Assembly (NCBI RefSeq): GCF_026125785.1
Contig: NZ_JAHCKL010000003.1
Location: forward strand, 281,520-345,519
Source: Hydrogenophaga sp.
GTDB taxonomy: Bacteria; Pseudomonadota; Gammaproteobacteria; Burkholderiales; Burkholderiaceae_C
Direction of reading: 5' to 3'
DNA length: 64,000 nucleotides
Of this stretch, positions 27,014-35,740 are shown piece after piece (position 1 is the stretch's first letter; the number at the start of each line of letters is the position of its first letter). Made by a program: the position numbers and the translations under genes. The notes beneath the pieces are model-generated. The model ran no database searches, was not told the origin of the DNA, and saw nothing but the letters and a program-made list of their open reading frames with translations.

Positions 27014-28504
27014 ATGAACGACCAGACACCTGCCCAGTACCTGCGCCCCGCGTTCCTCGACGGCAAGGCCAAGGGCCTGCTGATCGACGGCCAATGGGTG
27101 CCGGCCGCTTCCGGCAAGACGTTCGCCACCAGCAACCCGGCCACCGGCGAAGAGCTGGCCACAATGGCCGAAGCCGGCGCCGCCGACGTGGACCGCGCGG
27201 TGGCCGCCGCGCGCCGTGCCTTCGAAGGCCCCTGGCGCAAGACCAAGCCTTTCGAGCGTCAGCAGCTTCTGCTCAGGCTGGCCGACCTGGTCGAGCGGCA
27301 TTTCGACGAACTCGCCTTGCTCGACACCCTGGACATGGGTGGCCCCATCACCCGTACCAAGGCCGGTCGCCGCCGTGCCGTGGGCCTGCTGCGCTTCTAC
27401 GCCGGCCTGGCCACCACCATCCATGGCCAGACCATAGAGAACTCCCTGCCGGGCGAAGTCTTCAGCTACACGCTGAAGGAGCCCGTGGGTGTGGTGGGCG
27501 CCATCATTCCCTGGAACGGCCCCCTGGGTCTGTCCATCTGGAAGATCGCGCCGGCCCTGGCCAGTGGCTGCACCATCGTGCTCAAGCCGGCGGAACAAGC
27601 CTCGCTGTCGCCGCTGCGGCTGGCCGAGCTGGTGATGGAAGCGGGTTTTCCGCCCGGTGTGGTCAACGTCGTCACCGGCTTCGGTGAAGCCGGTGCCACG
27701 CTGGCCGCTCACCCTGGCGTGGACAAGATTGCCTTCACCGGCTCCACGGAGACCGGGCAGGCCATCATCCGCGCCTCGGCGGGCAACATCAAGCGCCTCT
27801 CGCTGGAGCTGGGTGGCAAGTCGCCCGACATCGTCTTCGCCGACGCCAACCTCGACGAAGCCGTGCCCGGTGCGGCCATGGCGGTGTTCTCCAACACCGG
27901 ACAGATCTGCAGCGCGGGCACGCGCCTGTTCGTGGAGAAGAAGATCTACGAGGAGTTCACCCACCGCGTGGCCGAGTACGGCAAGACGCTGAAAGTGGGC
28001 AATGGCCTGGATCCGCAGACGCAGATCGGGCCGGTGGTCTCCAGTGGGCAGCTCGAGCGCGTGCTGGGCTATCTGGACGTGGGTCAGAAGGAAGGCGCCA
28101 CGGCCCTCAGCGGTGGCCAGCGCCTGCGCGGAGGTGAATACGACCAGGGCTACTTCGTGCCGCCCACGGTGTTCGCGAATGTGAGCGACGGCATGACCAT
28201 CGCCCGGGAGGAAATCTTCGGGCCGGTGATCAGCGCGCTGCCTTTCGAGGACATGGACGACCTCGTGCGCCGGGCCAACGACACCCCTTTCGGGCTCGGC
28301 AGCGGTGTGTGGACGCGCGACGTCAGCAAGGCGCACCGCATGGCGGCGGCGATCCGCGCCGGCACCGTGTGGGTGAACTGCTACCAGGCCATGGACCCGG
28401 CGGTGCCTTTCGGGGGCTACAAGATGAGTGGCTACGGACGTGAGTCCGGGGTGGAGCACATCGAGGAGTTCCTCAACACCAAAGCGGTGTTTGTCAGGAC
28501 CTGA
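27014..28504 (+). CDS. aldehyde dehydrogenase
   Basis: 496 residues, standard length for NAD(P)-dependent ALDH. The active site is intact: Asn168 in PWNGP, Glu265 in LELGGKSP and Cys299 in NTGQICSAGTR; FTGSTETG is the cofactor loop. It would oxidise the aldehyde that follows P450 hydroxylation and alcohol oxidation, giving a carboxylic acid. It lies 15 bases after the P450 gene, with AAGGAG directly before the ATG, so it is co-transcribed. Confidence 0.94.
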   Translation: MNDQTPAQYLRPAFLDGKAKGLLIDGQWVPAASGKTFATSNPATGEELATMAEAGAADVDRAVAAARRAFEGPWRKTKPFERQQLLLRLADLVERHFDELALLDTLDMGGPITRTKAGRRRAVGLLRFYAGLATTIHGQTIENSLPGEVFSYTLKEPVGVVGAIIPWNGPLGLSIWKIAPALASGCTIVLKPAEQASLSPLRLAELVMEAGFPPGVVNVVTGFGEAGATLAAHPGVDKIAFTGSTETGQAIIRASAGNIKRLSLELGGKSPDIVFADANLDEAVPGAAMAVFSNTGQICSAGTRLFVEKKIYEEFTHRVAEYGKTLKVGNGLDPQTQIGPVVSSGQLERVLGYLDVGQKEGATALSGGQRLRGGEYDQGYFVPPTVFANVSDGMTIAREEIFGPVISALPFEDMDDLVRRANDTPFGLGSGVWTRDVSKAHRMAAAIRAGTVWVNCYQAMDPAVPFGGYKMSGYGRESGVEHIEEFLNTKAVFVRT

Positions 28505-28561
28505 CAGAGCCCCGCACCGCAGCGCGGCCTCACTCTGTCGCGCCTGGGGCGCGGCGAAGGG

Positions 28562-28591
28562 TCGACAGCTGGGCTTTTCAGAAGCTGTCGA
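28562..28591. repeat. inverted repeat between ALDH and CoA-transferase genes
   Basis: TCGACAGCT and AGCTGTCGA form a 9-bp perfect stem with a 12-base loop in the 141-base gap after the aldehyde dehydrogenase. There is no T run, so it is more likely an mRNA hairpin or protein-binding site than a normal terminator. Confidence 0.45.
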
Positions 28592-28645
28592 GGAACGGGC
28601 CCTCGTGGGCTTGGTTCATTGGCTGGATGTCTTTGGAGAACCGTG

Positions 28646-29967
28646 ATGGAATCTTTTGCACACACACCTGCGCCTGCCCGGCCGCAGGGTCCCTTGCGCG
28701 GCATGCGGGTGATCGACTTCACCCATTTCGTGGCCGGGCCTTACGCCACGCTGCTGCTGGCAGACCTCGGGGCGGAAGTGATCAAGATCGAGAACCCCAA
28801 GCGGGGGGACGAGTTCCGGCACTACCCGCCCGCGCTGGACAAGCTCGATGGCGAGGGCGCGCCGTTCCTCTGGGTCAACCGCAACAAGAAGAGCGTGGCG
28901 GTGGACATGAAGACACCGCAGGGCCAGCAGTTGCTGCGCGAGCTGATCAAGGACGCGGACATCGTGGTGGAGAATTTTTCCACCGGCGTGATGGAGCGCT
29001 TTGGCCTGGGCTACGAGGAACTGGCCGAAGACCATCCGCGCCTGATCTACTGCTCGGTGTCGGCCTATGGCCGCAGCGGTCCGTTTGCCGACCGCGTGGG
29101 CTTCGATCCCATCGTGCAGGCCGAGAGCGGTTTCATGTCGCTCAACGGGTATCCCGATCGGGAAGGCGTGCGCACCGGCGCGTCCGTCATGGACATCGGC
29201 ACCTCCATGATGGCGGCCAATGGCATCCTGGCTGCGGTCATCGAGCGCGAGCGCAGCGGGCGCGGCCAGCTCGTCGAGACCTCGCTCTACGCCAGCGCCA
29301 TGACCATGGTGGGTTATTCCCCCTTGCAGGTGTTGAGTTCGGACAACTGGAACGCTGGGCGCCATGGCAACGGCAGCCCCGACACCGCACCCACCGGTGT
29401 GTTCCATGCGAGCGACGGCCGATCTACATCGCCTGCACCGGCACCGACATCTACCAGCGCCTGTTCAAGCTGATCGGCTGCGAGGACATGGCCAACGACC
29501 CGGTGCTGCTGGACAAGCCCGGCCGTCTCCAGCACCGCGACCGCCTGTTCGCGGCCGTGAACGAGGCCTTTGCCACCGACACCCGCGAGAACTGGCTGGC
29601 GCGGCTGCGCGCCGCGCGGGTGCCGGCGGGCGCTGTGCGCACCATTGCCGAAGCCCTGCGTGCGCCGGAGACGGAGGCGCTCGACATCGTCTCGCACGTT
29701 CCGCATCCGGCCGGCGGCACGGTGGCCAACATCCGCTCCTCGGTCACGCTGTCCAAGACACCCATGGCCGAGCCGGTGGCCGCGCCGCGCCTGGGCGAGC
29801 ACACCCGCGATGTCCTGCGCGACACGCTGGGCTACAGCGACGAGCAGCTCCAGGCACTCCAGGCGGCGGGCGTCTTCGGCAACCGCCTGCCTGACGCGCC
29901 AGTGCCCGAATCCCGCGAAGCCGCCATGCTGCGCTGTCCTTTCCTGAATCCGCAGGCCGCTCGCTGA
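28646..29967 (+). pseudogene. CaiB/BaiF class III CoA-transferase, interrupted by a frameshift
   Basis: Two frames join into one protein of about 440 residues, homologous along its length to the intact gene at 61912-63159. The first frame runs from MESFAHTPAP through the CoA-transferase core RVIDFTHFVAGPYATLLLADLG, with the candidate catalytic Asp183 (VMDIG), to HASDGR near 29421. The sequence then continues in another frame as IYIACTGTDIYQRLF to 29967. The break lies at GGCCGATC. Restoring one base, or a second GGCC copy (four bases), would rejoin the frames and give GR-(P)-IYIAC. Either a real inactivation or a sequencing error. Family members move CoA between acyl groups. Confidence 0.8.
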
Positions 29968-30040
29968 GCGGATCTGCTGTTCCAAAGCGTCGGCACAGGC
30001 GCATCCATCCCACCATCACCATCACAACAGGAGACAAGAA

Positions 30041-31066
30041 ATGTCCTTTTTCCAAGCGCTTCTAGGTTCGCGCTGGGCCGCTCCCATCGCGACGGCCATT
30101 CTGCTGGCCAGCGGCACCGCACAGGCCCAGTTCCAGGAACGCACCATCCGCGCATCGTTCACGCTGACCAAGGAGCACGCGCTGGGCCAGGGTCTGCTCA
30201 TGGTGCAGCAGTGCGTGGCACAGAAGTCCGGCGGCAAGATGAAGATCGAGCCCTACTGGTCCGCTTCCCTGGGGCCCGACGCACCCGCGATCCAGCAGTT
30301 GCGCTCCGGCACCCTGGACATGGTGGTCTCGCAGACCTCCTTCATGACGGCCATGATCCCCATGGCAGGTGTGTTCGACCTGCCTTTCCTGGTGGCCAAC
30401 GAGCGCGAAGGCGACCTGCTCGCCGACGGCAAGGCCGGTGAACTGCTCAGCAGCAAGCTCGCCGGCGTGGGCCTGGTCAATCTGGCGTACTGGGAAACCG
30501 GCTTTCGCCACGTGACCAACTCCAAGCGCCCGATCCAGAAGATGGAAGACCTGCAAGGGCTCAAGCTGCGGATTCTGCAGAACGCCGTCATGGTCGAAGC
30601 CTTCAAGAACCTGGGCAGCTTCGCCATTCCCATGCCATTCCCCGAGCTGTACTCGGCGCTCGAGACCAAGGCGGTGGACGGACAGGAGAACCCGGTCAAC
30701 ATCACGGAACAGACCAAGTTCTACGAGGTCCAGAAGTACATGAGCCTGACCAGGCACATGTACAACATCGCCATGGTGCTGTACTCCAAGCGCCTGTTCG
30801 ACCAGCTCGCGCCTGTGGAGCAGGCGGCCCTGCGCGATTGCGCGGTGCAGACACGCGAGGCCCAGCGGCGCATCAGCCGTCAGCAGGTGGGCGAAAGCAT
30901 TGCCCGGCTGAAGTCGCACGGCATGCAGATCAACGAGGTCAGCGACGCCGAGCTGCAACGCATGCGCGAGAAATCGGCCAGCCTCTATGCCAGCCAAGCC
31001 CCGGTGATCGGCGAGGAGATGATGAACCTCGTCAACGACGAACTGCGGCGCGCCCGCACGCGCTGA
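30041..31066 (+). CDS. TRAP transporter solute-binding protein DctP, paralogue 1
   Basis: 341 residues. A Sec signal ends near ASGTAQAQF, so the product is periplasmic. The family features are visible: LRSGTLDMVV, GVFDLPFLVA, the segment NLAYWETGFRHVTNSKRPI, and the C-terminal long helix with FYEVQKYMSLTRHMY, which carry the Arg that binds carboxylate ligands. TRAP receptors of this type capture carboxylic acids. It is one of three close paralogues here (next at 31121 and 34655, minus strand). AGGAGACAAG precedes the ATG. Confidence 0.92.
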   Translation: MSFFQALLGSRWAAPIATAILLASGTAQAQFQERTIRASFTLTKEHALGQGLLMVQQCVAQKSGGKMKIEPYWSASLGPDAPAIQQLRSGTLDMVVSQTSFMTAMIPMAGVFDLPFLVANEREGDLLADGKAGELLSSKLAGVGLVNLAYWETGFRHVTNSKRPIQKMEDLQGLKLRILQNAVMVEAFKNLGSFAIPMPFPELYSALETKAVDGQENPVNITEQTKFYEVQKYMSLTRHMYNIAMVLYSKRLFDQLAPVEQAALRDCAVQTREAQRRISRQQVGESIARLKSHGMQINEVSDAELQRMREKSASLYASQAPVIGEEMMNLVNDELRRARTR

Positions 31067-31120
31067 GCCTGGCCCGGCACATTCCCCCATTCCCCTTTGA
31101 CCGCTTCAAGGAACCTACCC

Positions 31121-32146
31121 ATGCAATTCCTCCAACGGCGCGCCTTGCGCCCGCTGGCCGCCTGCGCGGCCGCTCTCGCGCTGGCGGCCGCCGGCACCAC
31201 TGCCCAAGCCCAGATTCAGGAGCGCACCATCCGTGCGTCGCTGGTGCTCTCCAAGGAGCACTCGCTGGGCGTGGGGTTGGTCAAGTACGCCCAGTGCGTG
31301 GGTGACAAGTCCGCTGGCAAGATGAAGGTGCAGAACTTTTTTGACGGCACCCTGGGCAACGATGCACCGGCCATCGCGCAACTGCGCTCCGGCACGCTGG
31401 ACATGGTGGTCACCGCCACCTCCGCCATGTCCCAGATGATTCCCTCCGCCGCGGTCTACGATCTGCCCTTCCTGTTCGCGGACGAGAAGGAAGCGGACGC
31501 TGCGCTGGACGGCAAGTCTGGCGAGCTGCTGACGCGGCGCATGCTCGACGTCGGCCTGGTCAACCTGACCTACCTGGAGAATGGTTTCCGCAACGCCACC
31601 AACTCCAAGCTTCCCATCACCCGCATGGAAGACCTCAAGGGACTGAAGATCCGCTCCATGCCCAACCCCATGGTGGTGGAGACCTTCAAGGCCATGGGCG
31701 GCTTTGCCTTTCCCATGCCTTTCACGGAGCTCTATTCCGCGCTGGAGACCAAGGCGGTCGACGGACAGGAGAACCCGGTGCCCATCATCGAGACCGCGAA
31801 GTTCTACGAGGTGCAGAAGTACCTGAGCATGACGCGGCACATGTACAACCCCTCGCTGCTGCTGTATTCGAAGAGCCTGTTCGAGAAGCTCAGTCCGGCT
31901 GAACAGACCGTGCTGCGGGACTGCGCCAATACCCTGCGTGGCGAGCAGCGCAGGATCAACCGCCAGATGGCGGTGGAGGGCGTCGATCGCCTCAAGGCCA
32001 AGGGCATGCAGGTCAACACCATCGCCCCGGCCGAATTGGCCCGCATGCGTGAAGCGGTCCGCGTGGTGTACGACAAGAGCGCGGCCGCCATCGGCGCGGA
32101 CATGATGTCGCTGGTGGAGGCGGACCTGAAGCAGGTCCGCAAGTAG
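31121..32146 (+). CDS. TRAP transporter solute-binding protein DctP, paralogue 2
   Basis: 341 residues, the same length as its neighbour and clearly a duplicate in origin: shared RTIRAS, KEHSLG, LRSGTLDMVVTATS, ELYSALETKAVDGQENPV and FYEVQKYLSMTRHMY blocks. The signal peptide (RRALRPLAACAAALALAAAG) ends at AQA. ATG 31121 with upstream AAGGA is preferred over an in-frame TTG at 31097. It probably binds a related carboxylate with different specificity and hands it to the DctQM unit encoded at 35.7-37.6 kb. Confidence 0.92.
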   Translation: MQFLQRRALRPLAACAAALALAAAGTTAQAQIQERTIRASLVLSKEHSLGVGLVKYAQCVGDKSAGKMKVQNFFDGTLGNDAPAIAQLRSGTLDMVVTATSAMSQMIPSAAVYDLPFLFADEKEADAALDGKSGELLTRRMLDVGLVNLTYLENGFRNATNSKLPITRMEDLKGLKIRSMPNPMVVETFKAMGGFAFPMPFTELYSALETKAVDGQENPVPIIETAKFYEVQKYLSMTRHMYNPSLLLYSKSLFEKLSPAEQTVLRDCANTLRGEQRRINRQMAVEGVDRLKAKGMQVNTIAPAELARMREAVRVVYDKSAAAIGADMMSLVEADLKQVRK

Positions 32147-32173
32147 CCACGGAGGGCGGCCCCGTCCCTGGTT

Positions 32174-32932
32174 TCAGATCAGGGCGCGGGGGCGCTTGAA
32201 CTGCGCCTCGGCCATCGCCAGCCGGTCCTTGAGCTGGGAGAAGATGCTGCGCACCTCGCGCTGGGCCGTCTCGGCATCGCGCTCCCGCAGGGCGGCCAGC
32301 ACCCGGCGCCGCTCATCGATCATGGCCGTGGTCTGCGGGCGCACCTGCAGCACCATGTGGCGGACGATGACACCCAACGAGTCGACCAGCAGCAGCAAGG
32401 CGTCGTTGTGCGCGGCGACGGCGATCAGGCGGAAGAACTCGGTACCGGCCTTCAGCCTTTCTTCGAGCTCGCCGTAGATCTCCAGCCGTTCGCTGATTTC
32501 GATGCTACGTTCCACCGCGTCGAATTCCTCCGTGGTGCCGCGTTCGCAGGCGAGCTTCACCACCGAGTCCGTGAGCACGATCCGCGCCTCCATCAGGTCC
32601 AGGGTGGAGATGTGGCCCAGGTTGATCAGGTCGTGGATGGACTGGGTCACCACGGTGGGGTCGCCTTCGCGCACGAAGGCGCCGCCCTTGAGTCCCTTCT
32701 TGAGCACCAGCACCCCGGAACTCTCCAGCGTGCGCAGGGCCTCGCGGACGGCGGGTCGGCCGACGCTGAATTCGGCCGCCAGTTCACGCTCGGTGGGAAG
32801 CTTGTCCCCTGGCCTGAACTCTCCCCGGGCCAGCTTGCGCCGGATCTGGTCGCAGATCTCCTCGAACACGCGGCGGCGCTTCACCTTGGAGAACTGCAGT
32901 CGGGGCGAGGGTTCAATGGCTGGGGTGGTCAT
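32174..32932 (-). CDS. FadR-subfamily GntR transcriptional regulator
   Basis: 252 residues. The N-terminal winged helix (about 20-90) contains RPGDKLPTERELAAEFSVGRPAVREALRTLESSGVL, a textbook GntR DNA-binding helix pair. The C-terminal all-helical FCD domain has a possible metal or ligand pocket with Asp, His and His residues (VAAHNDALL, GVIVRHMVLQ). Such regulators are usually repressors released by an acidic metabolite or acyl-CoA. It is transcribed towards the TRAP receptor genes in the centre of the island. Palindromes of the FadR type recur at promoters of the island, making it the best candidate for their regulator. Confidence 0.9.
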   Translation of the reverse strand: MTTPAIEPSPRLQFSKVKRRRVFEEICDQIRRKLARGEFRPGDKLPTERELAAEFSVGRPAVREALRTLESSGVLVLKKGLKGGAFVREGDPTVVTQSIHDLINLGHISTLDLMEARIVLTDSVVKLACERGTTEEFDAVERSIEISERLEIYGELEERLKAGTEFFRLIAVAAHNDALLLLVDSLGVIVRHMVLQVRPQTTAMIDERRRVLAALRERDAETAQREVRSIFSQLKDRLAMAEAQFKRPRALI

Positions 32933-32993
32933 GGTGTCCCGCCGGTCGCGGGTTTGGGCCTCGTTTGAAGGGTAGACAGATTCTAGGGGAGGC

Positions 32994-34634
32994 TCACGCA
33001 GCCTGGCGCAGAGTCTGTCGCGCCTGGAGCATGAAGCGCGCCGCGCGCTCGCCGATCATCATGGCCGGCGCATTCGTGTTGCCGCCGATGACGCGCGGCA
33101 TGATGGACGCGTCGGCCACCCGCAGGTTCTCCATGCCCTTGACGCGCAACTCGGCGTCGACGACCGCCATCGGGTCACTGTCCGGGCCCATCTTGCAGGT
33201 GCCCACGGGGTGGTAGGCGGTGCCGACCTGGGAGCGGATCGCGGTGTCGAGTTCGGCATCGCTCTGGTGCTGGGCGCCGGGGGTGACCTCGTCGCCCACG
33301 TAGGGCTTGAAGGAGTCGGCGGCGAGGATACGGCGCGCCTCGCGCACGCCGCGCATGAGGGTATCGACATCGGCCTTGTCCGAAAGGAAGTTCGGCTGCA
33401 GCAGCGGGGCCTGTGCCGGGTCAGTGCTCTGCAGCGTGATGCGGCCGCGCGACAGCGGACGCATGAGGTGCACCATCAGCATCATGCCGTGCACGCGAGG
33501 CAGCTTCTGCACCGCGGCCTTGAGGCCGACGACGAAGGTCATCTGAATGTCCGGCCGATCCAGGTCCGGCAAGGTGCGCAGGTAGCCGCCGGCCTCTGCC
33601 GCGTTCGACGCCAGCATGCCGCGCCGGGCGAGCAGCCAGGCCAGCGGTGCAGACGCCACGCGGGGAAAGGTGCGGGCGGTCAGCGCATAGGATTCCGCGC
33701 TGGGGTTGAGGTTGGACACCTGCACCGTGGGGTGGTCCTGCAGGTTGGCGCCCACGCCCGGCAGGTCGCCGACGACCGGGATGCCCAGCCGCGAAAGGTC
33801 CGCCGAAGGGCCGATGCCGGAGAGCATCAGCAGTTGGGGCGAGGCGACCGCGCCGCCAGACAGCACCACCTCGGTGCTGGCGGTCAGCGAGACGCGTTGG
33901 CCGTCGCGCACCACGGTCACGCCGGTCGCGCGGTGGCCGCGCAGGTCGATGCGCTCCACCCGGGTCTCGGTCATGACGGTCAGGTTGGGGCGGTGCCAGA
34001 TGGGGTGCAGGAAGGCGCGCGATGCGCTGGAGCGCACGCCGTGGTTCTGCGTCACGTGCGTGAGGCCAAAGCCGTCCTGCTCGGCCCCATTGGGGTCCGG
34101 GTTGTGTGCATGGCCCACCGAGACCGCGGCCTTGACGAAGGCGTGCGAGAGCGGGTTGGTGCCCGGGGGGATGCTGACCTGCAACTCACCACCGGTGCCG
34201 TGCCAGGCGTTGGCGCCGTCGGCGTGGTTCTCGAAACTCTTGAACACCGGCAGCACCTCGTCCCAGCCCCAGCCCGGGTTGCCCAGCGAAGCCCACTCGT
34301 CGTAGTCCAGCCGGTGGCCGCGGATGTAGACCGAACCATTGATCGAGCTGCAGCCGCCCAGCACCTTGCCGCGAGGGCAGGGCAGTTCCCGGCCATTGAC
34401 GCCCGTGTGCGGGGCGAAGCGGTATTGCCAGTTGTACTTGGCGTGCGGCAGCAGGAACAGGTTGCCCGCCGGCAGCGATGTCTTCAGGTTGGCGGGAAAG
34501 CTGCGGTCGGACGGGCCAGCTTCGATCAGGGCCACGCGCACGGCGGGGTCGGCGCTGAGGCGGTTGGCCAGCACGCAGCCGGCCGAGCCGCCGCCAATGA
34601 CGATGTAGTCGAAGCCTGTCTGGGAGAGGGTCAC
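32994..34634 (-). CDS. GMC family flavin alcohol dehydrogenase (choline dehydrogenase/AlkJ-like)
   Basis: 546 residues from a GTG start. The FAD motif is GGGSAG (14-19). Other GMC marks are RGKVLGGCSSINGSVYIRG, SGGAVASPQLLMLSGIG, and the C-terminal AYHPVGTCKMG and ASIMPRVIGGNTNAPAMMIGERAA, with the active-site His and the Asn of the second catalytic pair. The closest functional analogy is AlkJ-type membrane-associated dehydrogenases that oxidise alkanols to aldehydes, fitting between the P450 and the aldehyde dehydrogenase. It follows the dctP3 gene on the same strand by about 20 bases. Confidence 0.9.
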   Translation of the reverse strand: MTLSQTGFDYIVIGGGSAGCVLANRLSADPAVRVALIEAGPSDRSFPANLKTSLPAGNLFLLPHAKYNWQYRFAPHTGVNGRELPCPRGKVLGGCSSINGSVYIRGHRLDYDEWASLGNPGWGWDEVLPVFKSFENHADGANAWHGTGGELQVSIPPGTNPLSHAFVKAAVSVGHAHNPDPNGAEQDGFGLTHVTQNHGVRSSASRAFLHPIWHRPNLTVMTETRVERIDLRGHRATGVTVVRDGQRVSLTASTEVVLSGGAVASPQLLMLSGIGPSADLSRLGIPVVGDLPGVGANLQDHPTVQVSNLNPSAESYALTARTFPRVASAPLAWLLARRGMLASNAAEAGGYLRTLPDLDRPDIQMTFVVGLKAAVQKLPRVHGMMLMVHLMRPLSRGRITLQSTDPAQAPLLQPNFLSDKADVDTLMRGVREARRILAADSFKPYVGDEVTPGAQHQSDAELDTAIRSQVGTAYHPVGTCKMGPDSDPMAVVDAELRVKGMENLRVADASIMPRVIGGNTNAPAMMIGERAARFMLQARQTLRQAA

Positions 34635-34654
34635 GGTAGGTACCTTTGAGGGGG

Positions 34655-35677
34655 TCAGTTGCCGCGGATCCGTTTGAGTTCGGCGGTCACGGCGTTCATC
34701 ATCTCGGGGCCGATGGCGGCGGCCTGGCGCTCCCAGAGCGGCTGAACGCGGTCACGCATGCGCTGGATCTCCGCCGGGCTGATCTCGTTGACGGCCATGC
34801 CCTTCTCTTTCAGGCGTGCCAGGCTCTGCTCGTTCTGCTGGCGGTTGACGCGCCGCTGCTCGTCGCGGCCCACGCTGCCGCATTCGCGCAGCACGGCCTG
34901 TTCGGGCGGCGTGAGCTGGTCGAACAGCCGCTTGGAGTAGAAGACCATCACCGGGTTGTACATGTGCTTGGTCAGGCTCAGGTACTTCTGCACTTCGTAG
35001 AACTTGAGCTGCTCGATGGTGCTGAACGGGTTTTCCTGGCCATCGGCTGCCTTGGTCTCCATGGCGGTGTAGAGCTCGGTGATGGGCATGGTGATGGGGA
35101 AGCCGCCCATGTTCTTGAAGGCATCGACGATCACCGGGTTGGGCATCACGCGCATCTTCAGGTTCTGCAGATCCTCCATCTTGTTGATGGCGTGCCGCGA
35201 GTTGGTGGTCTGGCGGAAACCGTATTCCCAGTAACCCAGGCTCACCAGACCCACGCTGGGCATCTTGCTGGCCAGCATCTCACCCACGGGACCGTCCAGC
35301 AGCGTGTCGGCCTCCTTCTCGTTGTTGAACATGAAGGGCAGGTCGAACACGCCGGCCGCCGGCAGGATGGCCGTGGTGGAGGCCGTGGCGGCGATCACCA
35401 TGTCCAGCGTGCCGGAGCGCAACTGCTGCAGTGCCGGGCCGTCGCCCCCGAGGGCGGAGTCGAAGTAGGGCTGGATCTTGAACTTGCCACCGGTCTTCTG
35501 CGCCACGCACTCGGCCACCTTCTGCAGGCCTATGCCCAGGGAATGGCCCTTGCCCAGGGACAGCGAGGCGCGTGCGGTGCGCTCCGGGAAGTTCTGGGCA
35601 TGCAGGGGAGCGGCGAAAGCCAGGGCCATTGCGGCAGACAGCGCGGCCTTGGCCGTGCGGGAGGTAAAGCGCACCAT
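34655..35677 (-). CDS. TRAP transporter solute-binding protein DctP, paralogue 3
   Basis: 340 residues with a Sec signal ending near APLHAQNF. It shares the blocks of the two plus-strand receptors: KGHSLGIGLQ, LRSGTLDMVIAA, GVFDLPFMF, ELYTAMETKAADGQENP and FYEVQKYLSLTKHMY. ATG at 35675-35677 follows AGGAGACA. It is encoded directly downstream of the DctQM membrane genes and so is the likely cognate receptor of that transporter; the other two copies may share it. Confidence 0.92.
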   Translation of the reverse strand: MVRFTSRTAKAALSAAMALAFAAPLHAQNFPERTARASLSLGKGHSLGIGLQKVAECVAQKTGGKFKIQPYFDSALGGDGPALQQLRSGTLDMVIAATASTTAILPAAGVFDLPFMFNNEKEADTLLDGPVGEMLASKMPSVGLVSLGYWEYGFRQTTNSRHAINKMEDLQNLKMRVMPNPVIVDAFKNMGGFPITMPITELYTAMETKAADGQENPFSTIEQLKFYEVQKYLSLTKHMYNPVMVFYSKRLFDQLTPPEQAVLRECGSVGRDEQRRVNRQQNEQSLARLKEKGMAVNEISPAEIQRMRDRVQPLWERQAAAIGPEMMNAVTAELKRIRGN

Positions 35678-35740
35678 GGTTGTCTCCTGTGTCGTGAGCC
35701 GGGACTGGCCGGCGGGTGGGGAAAACAATCTCTCAATATC

